The notes under the pieces are model-generated. The model was given only the letters and a program-made list of their open reading frames with translations. It made no database searches and was not told the DNA's origin. Shown here piece by piece: positions 48,567 through 53,497 of a DNA stretch of 53,497 nt (the stretch's first letter is position 1; every line of letters starts with the position of its first letter). Source of the DNA: [Eubacterium] saphenum (GTDB lineage Bacteria; Bacillota; Clostridia; Lachnospirales; Anaerotignaceae). The translations under genes were made by a program, and so were the position numbers. The stretch spans positions 1 through 53,497 of the forward strand of contig SFGI01000014.1 of NCBI GenBank assembly GCA_004557645.1, read 5' to 3'.

Positions 48567-49907
48567 ATGTATTTGAAAAGATTTGGTGTAATAGCAGTGT
48601 TAGGGATCGCGGCTGTATTTGGTTTGACGGGTTGTCAGAAGGAGACTGCTGATCAGCCGGTCAGTGTTTCTATTTGGCATGTGTATGGCGGACAAGCCGA
48701 TTCTCCACTGAATGATATGATCGATATATTTAACCAGACCGTAGGGAAGGAACAGGGCATCCGAGTGGAAACGACGCTGGTATCGAATACCAACAATATC
48801 CATAAAGATGTATTGGCTGCCACAAATCAGGACCCTGGTGCGGCCGAACTGCCGGATATGTTTATCTCCTATCCTAAAACGGTACTTGCCATGCCGGATT
48901 CCGATATTCTGGTAGACTATAATGAGTATTTTTCTGAACAGGAAAAGTCTGCTTTTATCCAGGAATTTATGGAGGAAGGCGTGATCGATGGAAAACAGCT
49001 CATCCTGCCTTTGGCGAAATCCACAGAGGTCATGTTCATCAATAAAACAGCTTTTGACCGTTTTACAGCAGCAACAGGTGTAGAACTTTCTGATCTGCAG
49101 ACTTGGGAAGGTCTGTATCAGGCCGCAGAAACCTATGAAAAATGGTCTGGGGGCAAAAGTTTCTTTGCCCATGACTATCATTTTAATTATTTCCAGGTGG
49201 GAACAGAATCCCTTGGGGAAGATTTCTTTCAGGGCGATCGGCTTTCTTTTGGACCAATGACAGAAAAAGTTTGGGAACCCTATGCAAAAGCGGCGATCAG
49301 TGGCGGTGTATGGCTGCAGGAAGGCTATGCCACAGAACCCCTGCGCACAGGCGATGCCATCGTTTCTGTAGCATCTTCTGCCAGTGTGTTGTATTATTCC
49401 GATACGGTTACCTATCCGGATAATACCTCTGAACAGGTAGAGATCATCGCGATGCCCTGTCCTGTTTTTGCAGATGGGGAAAGCTTAGTGATGCAGAGGG
49501 GCGCAGGCGTCTGCTTGGTGAGATCCACGCCTGAAAAGGAGAAAGCGGCCATCACATTCCTGAAATGGATCACAGAAGCAGAAAGAAATACTGAATTTGT
49601 AACAAAAGCCGGCTATATGCCTGTTACGAAGGAAGGGGTTACAACGTATTTGGAACCTGCCATTGGGGGCTTAACAGACCCTATGTATCAGTCTCTGTAT
49701 CGTGCATTTCTAGATACATATGATTCTTACCGCTTTTATACCGCACCACAGTTAGATACATACTTAGATCTGGAAATGCGGTTTGAGGAAACGATCAGAC
49801 TGCAGCTGCGGGGTGCCAGAGAAGAATTTGTATCTGCTGAGCCGGAGATGCTGGAAAGCTTGGTCAATGACAGTTATCTGGAATTTAGAGATTCCTTTCA
49901 GAAATAA
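48567..49907 (+). CDS. Orphan extracellular solute-binding lipoprotein (MalE-type)
   Basis: A 446-aa lipoprotein with lipobox LTGCQ (C23) after a short signal helix. The mature part is a type 1/2 extracellular solute-binding fold of the sugar-ABC class (VSIWHVYGGQADSPLNDMIDIFNQT; LPLAKSTEVMFINKTAFD; GAGVCLVRSTPEKEKAAITFLKWIT). No permease or ATPase gene is adjacent; the next gene, 12 nt downstream, is a Cache-LuxR sensor. It is therefore more likely to present a ligand to that sensor than to feed a transporter. The start follows GGGGGGG at 5 nt; the longer frame lacks an SD. Confidence 0.88.
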   Translation: MYLKRFGVIAVLGIAAVFGLTGCQKETADQPVSVSIWHVYGGQADSPLNDMIDIFNQTVGKEQGIRVETTLVSNTNNIHKDVLAATNQDPGAAELPDMFISYPKTVLAMPDSDILVDYNEYFSEQEKSAFIQEFMEEGVIDGKQLILPLAKSTEVMFINKTAFDRFTAATGVELSDLQTWEGLYQAAETYEKWSGGKSFFAHDYHFNYFQVGTESLGEDFFQGDRLSFGPMTEKVWEPYAKAAISGGVWLQEGYATEPLRTGDAIVSVASSASVLYYSDTVTYPDNTSEQVEIIAMPCPVFADGESLVMQRGAGVCLVRSTPEKEKAAITFLKWITEAERNTEFVTKAGYMPVTKEGVTTYLEPAIGGLTDPMYQSLYRAFLDTYDSYRFYTAPQLDTYLDLEMRFEETIRLQLRGAREEFVSAEPEMLESLVNDSYLEFRDSFQK

Positions 49908-49919
49908 TCCGTATTCTGA

Positions 49920-51524
49920 ATGGAAAGGCAGGTGAATGTCAAAGTGAAGAGAAAATGCAGAGAGATATTGGAATGGATGGCAGCAGCACGGCAGGAAAGC
50001 TTCAAACTGAAGCGAAAATTGATCTTTTTTTGGATCTGCATGTTGTTTTGCGTGTTTGTTGCAGTGCTTGCAGTATTCAGTATTGCCGGCGTGTTTTCTG
50101 ATTCGGAAGAAGAATTATATCAGGTATTATCTCTTGAAAATAAAAATACAGTGGCAGCCATTACAGAACAGGTGGATACAATGAAGGCAAGAAGTATTGC
50201 CTTTGCTGAACAGGTCAATTATGTGATCGATGATATGCTTTACACGGCTCCGATTTCTTCATTGAACGACAGACCGGATCTGCTGCTGTCCCTGCAGCGA
50301 TCGTTGTATAGCCCTGTAAATGTGACGCTGAAAGTCGGCCCCTGCAGCGGTTCCTATGTGGTTTTGGACGCAACGACAAATACATCCTCTCCCATTGCGG
50401 AAACCTCCCGCACAGGCCTGTATCTGCGTTTTGCAAATCTGAGCGTGAAAAATTCTGTCAATCGAGATGTGGTGTTTTTCAGAGGTATTCCCAATGCTTC
50501 CAGAGAATGGCAGCTGCAAATGCATAACCGTTGGAATCTGGAGTTTGATATTTCCAAGATTCCGGGTTACCAGGACTTGATCCAACAAGCTGGTGAGGGT
50601 AAGGGAACAGATGCCTGTTGGACAGGCCGTGTTCCTCTTTCAGATACGTGGGAGGATGTTATTCTGCTTTTTGTGCCTGTCCGAAGCAGTACGGGAGAGA
50701 TCCGTGGTGTTTGCGGGATGGAATTGAGCGATCTTTATTTCAGATTATCTTATCCTGCGTTCCAGAGCAAATTCGGCAGCATGGTTACAGTGGTTGCACC
50801 GATCAGTGATGGTAATCTGCAGATGAAGGACGGTATGCATGGCTCTCTGGATGGTACATATCTGAATGATACTGAGGTGCTGGAGATCAAGGAGGGCAAG
50901 CGTTTCAATAAATATATTGGGGAAAGCGGCACATATTTTGGTGTCCATCAGGAAATAGATATGGAAACTGCAGACGGACAAAAAATGGTGGTGGCGACCC
51001 TTGTGCCCAGTGGAGGCTATATGGCTATCGTCAATGCAAATCGCATTCACTGGTTCGTAGGTTTTCTGGTATTTTTGCTGGTGATGACCGCATTGTCATT
51101 CTGGCTGTCGGGCAGGTTTGCGCGCCCGATCGAGGAAAGTCTTGCAGCCATTCGCCGGGAAGAGGACTTGGAAGATCGCCGTTCCGGTATTTCGGAAATC
51201 GATGCGCTGTTAGATTTTGTCTGGGAAAAAATGCAAAATCAGTCTTTTACGGAGGATGCATTGCCGCCGGATGTGGCAGAATTGTTCGATTCCTTTGCGG
51301 AAAAAGTGGGGACGTTGACGGCAACGGAACGCCGTATCCTGCAGTATTATATCGATGGGCATGAGATTGCAGAGGTGTCCGAGCTGGCGTTTATCAGTAT
51401 CCACACGGTAAGAAAACATAATGCGAATATTTATCAGAAATTAGGGGTCAATTCCCGTGACGAATTGATGCTGTATATCGACTTGTTCCGTCGGTGCGGC
51501 CGCTTGGATGAACTGACAAAGTGA
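49920..51524 (+). CDS. Membrane-bound Cache-HAMP-LuxR regulator
   Basis: A 534-aa protein: TM1 (LIFFWICMLFCVFVAVLAVF, about 34-53), an extracellular ~315-residue region resembling a double-Cache sensor, TM2 (WFVGFLVFLLVMTALSFWL, about 380-398), a HAMP-like stretch (RPIEESLAAIRREED) and a C-terminal LuxR helix-turn-helix (LTATERRILQYYIDGHEIAEVSELAFISIHTVRKHNANIYQKLGV is the core, about 465-510). There is no kinase, receiver or methyl-accepting domain. It is co-transcribed with the solute-binding protein (12 nt). ATG 49920 lacks a clear SD; GTG 49944 (AGGTG 9 nt upstream) is an alternative that would remove eight residues. Confidence 0.85.
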   Translation: MERQVNVKVKRKCREILEWMAAARQESFKLKRKLIFFWICMLFCVFVAVLAVFSIAGVFSDSEEELYQVLSLENKNTVAAITEQVDTMKARSIAFAEQVNYVIDDMLYTAPISSLNDRPDLLLSLQRSLYSPVNVTLKVGPCSGSYVVLDATTNTSSPIAETSRTGLYLRFANLSVKNSVNRDVVFFRGIPNASREWQLQMHNRWNLEFDISKIPGYQDLIQQAGEGKGTDACWTGRVPLSDTWEDVILLFVPVRSSTGEIRGVCGMELSDLYFRLSYPAFQSKFGSMVTVVAPISDGNLQMKDGMHGSLDGTYLNDTEVLEIKEGKRFNKYIGESGTYFGVHQEIDMETADGQKMVVATLVPSGGYMAIVNANRIHWFVGFLVFLLVMTALSFWLSGRFARPIEESLAAIRREEDLEDRRSGISEIDALLDFVWEKMQNQSFTEDALPPDVAELFDSFAEKVGTLTATERRILQYYIDGHEIAEVSELAFISIHTVRKHNANIYQKLGVNSRDELMLYIDLFRRCGRLDELTK

Positions 51525-51613
51525 TGCAGAGTGGGATACAATATACAAATCGATGCTTTAGAAAAATGGTAATTCTGCATAAAAACTGAAGAAAAAACTA
51601 TCCATTATTTCCT

Positions 51614-51672
51614 AATCCCATTGAGTATTTTATAGAAAATCCTTTAAAAATACTTGATGGGGTTATTTTATT
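51614..51672 (+). terminator. Terminator after the SBP-Cache-LuxR operon
   Basis: CCCATTGAGTATTTT (51617-51631) pairs with AAAATACTTGATGGG (51647-51661), followed by a T-rich tail. Confidence 0.7.
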
Positions 51673-51721
51673 TACATAAATAGAATGTTATATATAGGAT
51701 AAGCGGAAAGGAGGGGTGCGT

Positions 51722-52372
51722 ATGAGAAAATACAGAGTCTTGCTGGTAGAAGATAGGACGATTTACAGAGCATATTTTGAAGGTGTGATCCATAGCTCCA
51801 GCCGATATACCCTGATCGGAACAGAAGCGGATATGGAAGATGCGAAAAAATACTGTGACCACACAAAAATAGACCTGATTTTGATGGAGGCCGCCGATAA
51901 AGAGGGAAAACCGAATTTTGCGGCGGCGGCAGACTGCAAGAAGCGGCATCCCTATATCCACATCATAGTTTTGACCTCTGTGCCGGAGCATACCTATCCC
52001 CAGCGGGCAAAGCAATGCGGCGCGGACAGCTTCTGGTATACCGAAAATACTAGAGAATCGATCCTTTCTGTGATGGATCGCACCATGGAAGGGGAAAGCA
52101 TCTGGCCCAAACATAGGCTGCCTGCGAAAGTGGGGCAAATGTGCAGCGACCAATTTTCGGAGAAAGAACTGCGTATCCTGCGGGAAGTGATGAAAGGATA
52201 TACGAATAAGGAGATTTCCGAGAGGCTGGGGATGTCTTACTACACCGTGCGGGATCATGTAAAGATATTGCTGGAAAAAACAGCTCTCCATTCCCGTACA
52301 GAGCTGGCAGCCATGACAGCTTATAGCGGCATGATCGTGGTGGAAAGGAATGGGAAAAATACCGTCAAATGA
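51722..52372 (+). CDS. LuxR-type response regulator with degenerate receiver
   Basis: A 216-aa protein: receiver-like domain (1-120) plus LuxR helix-turn-helix (FSEKELRILREVMKGYTNKEISERLGMSYYTVRDHVKILLEK, about 148-190). The acidic pair is present (VEDRT, E10-D11), and T85 is in place. The phospho-acceptor Asp is replaced by E56 (DLILMEAAD), and the invariant Lys by T107 (ADSFWYTEN). Phosphorylation-dependent control is therefore unlikely. ATG 51722 follows AAGGAGG. No histidine kinase lies nearby. Confidence 0.88.
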   Translation: MRKYRVLLVEDRTIYRAYFEGVIHSSSRYTLIGTEADMEDAKKYCDHTKIDLILMEAADKEGKPNFAAAADCKKRHPYIHIIVLTSVPEHTYPQRAKQCGADSFWYTENTRESILSVMDRTMEGESIWPKHRLPAKVGQMCSDQFSEKELRILREVMKGYTNKEISERLGMSYYTVRDHVKILLEKTALHSRTELAAMTAYSGMIVVERNGKNTVK

Positions 52373-52832
52373 CGCCTGCTTTTGCTGGCCTGAAAAGATA
52401 AAATGAAGGATGGCAAATTGTGACAGTTGGGGCTTTGAGAGGAGGAATGAAGTTAGGGATTTGATTTGAAAGAAAGAATGGTTAGCGATAAACCATGGCA
52501 GAAGAAACTGCCAAAAGAAATGCAAAATAAGGAACAAGGAGGGGAATCAGAAAGGGAATTCATAGTATAAAAAATGCAGCGGAAAAATGAATCAATTCCC
52601 AATGAAAAATGCAAAAAAAATCATAGATAATTTGATAAAGATGGAACAAATTTCTATCGAAATGTGATATAATAAGAGAATCAAATGAAGTACTATGCCT
52701 GCGAGTATTTCGAGATGAAAGACAATTTGAGCAAGATAAGGGGGTACCCCCTTATTAGTAGATACTATGTATCTACTAATAAGTAATAGTTCCTTTGTCA
52801 GCTCAAAAAAATGAATGAAAGGGGAAATGAGT
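52373..52832. promoter_or_regulatory. Long upstream region of the vWA gene with palindromes
   Basis: No gene found in this 460-nt gap. Two small hairpins lie side by side (ATGGTT/AACCAT at 52478-52496 and GGCAG/CTGCC at 52497-52512). An extended -10 element (TGATATAAT, about 52667-52675) is the best promoter. It is followed by two overlapping palindromes: ATAAGGGGG/CCCCCTTAT-type symmetry at 52736-52755, and CTTATTAGTAGATAC-TAT-GTATCTACTAATAAG at 52751-52783, a perfect 15-bp stem. They share CTTAT (52751-52755) and cannot form together. Confidence 0.6.
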
Positions 52833-53279
52833 ATGAGAAAAAGAAGGTTTTTGGCATGGCTCATGACTATGGTGATGGCCATAGGGCTCATGCCGGCAAC
52901 TGCTCTGGCGGATGATTCTTTTGATGCGGCACCGGCACCGGTAACATCTGTCAGCACAGAATCGGATAATCCGATTCAGATCACAAAAAGCGTGAACGAA
53001 GACGGAAACGCAATTACCATGGAAGCTTATGTTACAAACGAAGTAACAATGCAGGATAAATCCAAGCCGATGGATATCGTTTTGGTTTTGGACGTATCCG
53101 GCTCCATGGCAAACAATATCACTTCCTATCAGTATGTTGCAACACAATCTCAGGGATGGAGTTACAACAATATTAATAAGGGTGACTACTATTATAAAGA
53201 CGGAGAAAATTATTACAAAGCCCTGCAAACTCAATGTTTTCGGGGCTTTATTTTTTTTCAACGTATCGAAAACGGCTAA
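52833..53279 (+). CDS. von Willebrand factor A surface protein, truncated
   Basis: The 148-aa frame begins with a signal peptide (MRKRRFLAWLMTMVMAIGLMPATALA) and a short spacer. Then comes the first strand of a vWA domain with an intact MIDAS start, IVLVLDVSGSMANN (D87, S89, S91). The frame ends about 60 residues later with an unrelated-looking tail (ALQTQCFRGFIFFQRIENG), far short of a ~200-residue vWA domain. A terminator-like hairpin lies at the junction. SD GAAAGGGG. In Firmicutes such proteins are large pilin-like or Cna-B adhesins. This copy appears disrupted by an insertion or rearrangement near 53217. Confidence 0.75.
   Translation: MRKRRFLAWLMTMVMAIGLMPATALADDSFDAAPAPVTSVSTESDNPIQITKSVNEDGNAITMEAYVTNEVTMQDKSKPMDIVLVLDVSGSMANNITSYQYVATQSQGWSYNNINKGDYYYKDGENYYKALQTQCFRGFIFFQRIENG
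53217..53258 (+). terminator. Terminator-like hairpin at the vWA break point
   Basis: AAAGCCC (53217-53223) pairs with GGGCTTT (53243-53249), followed by ATTTTTTTT. It starts within the last vWA-like codons, so it probably arrived with the foreign sequence. Confidence 0.55.
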
Positions 53280-53497
53280 ACCCACCTGTACAAATTTGAC
53301 TGTGTTTTTTCATCTTTTTAACGGTGAAGCATGGGTGGAAAAGCGTAAATGGGTTACAAATCGGGTTTATAAAGGAAGCTAAATAATCATCTTCAGCATT
53401 GTTTTAGTTTCCTTAAATTTTTCCCGAAATACAGCAGTTTTCATGTCCGTCGACAAAATGACTCGTTTCTCTCAATTTGAACAAAAACGATGTTTTT
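53259..53497. other. Unassigned AT-rich sequence at the window edge
   Basis: All six frames are short. A frame running off the edge from ATG 53443 (MSVDKMTRFSQFEQ) has no SD. Base composition differs from the surrounding genes. It could be the end of a mobile element, but no transposase or inverted repeat can be shown. Confidence 0.3.

Noticed and set aside
51668..52537. 289-codon minus-strand frame over the degenerate response regulator
   Set aside because: Shadow frame: no SD or motif, and the sense strand carries a clear LuxR protein.
53443..53497. Start of a transposase gene at the right edge
   Set aside because: The frame has no SD and only 18 codons are visible with no recognisable motif, so it is not called.

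Overview
The window looks like a chromosomal segment of a spore-forming, strictly anaerobic, low-to-mid GC Firmicute of class Clostridia. A Lachnospirales/Anaerotignum-like lineage is my guess; no marker here settles it. The reasons are strong AGGAGG-type ribosome binding sites on nearly every gene, the sporulation sigma factors SigE and SigG, a complete eight-gene spoIIIA operon, single-membrane lipoproteins, NifS/NifU iron-sulfur assembly, and a CIRCE-controlled clpB.

Layout. 1-1914: end of spoIIGA, sigE and sigG. Between the sigma genes lies an unannotated 55-codon gene on the minus strand, preceded by a textbook SigG-type promoter. 1915-4656: an isochorismatase-fold hydrolase flanked by two related stem-loop repeats, then a DUF5662 gene coupled to mnmA. 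4740-6657: a three-repeat Pho box and a Na/Pi cotransporter. 6840-9856: a sigma-54 activator, three copies of its likely palindromic site, a -24/-12 promoter and a cysteine desulfidase/serine dehydratase-like enzyme, forming one self-contained circuit. 9908-11062: an S24 self-cleaving repressor and a divergent small gene sharing four identical operators. 11162-14501: an NMT1-type ABC transporter behind a transcribed leader with an intrinsic terminator, and a Cys-rich protein under a DtxR-like palindrome. 14754-19266: tRNA-Ser(CGA) and a divergent type IIA topoisomerase pair. 19549-22428: SLH-CAP surface protein, SGNH esterase and LytTR regulator.

22644-37046 is one long co-directional block: spoIIIAA-AH, asp23, nusB, xseA-xseB, ispA, a DUF212 gene, dxs, tlyA, nadK, argR and recN. 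This order is conserved in clostridia, but the spoIVB-spo0A pair that usually follows recN is absent. 37187-46837 carries a Cu/Zn-SOD-like protein, an XRE regulator, nifS-nifU, a fused aroE-aroK, a GHL10 glycosidase-like protein, clpB and a low-molecular-weight phosphatase.

47166-53497 is the most accessory-looking part. Three different LuxR-type regulators (a 7TM-membrane one, a Cache-HAMP one and one with a degenerate receiver) surround an orphan solute-binding lipoprotein with no permease. They lead to a surface von Willebrand A protein that has nested palindromes in its upstream region and stops abruptly near the window edge. I read this as a candidate membrane-anchored sensing cassette controlling a surface protein.

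Functional assignments rest on motif recognition in the translated sequence. No database search was run, so substrates and regulatory ligands are inferences.
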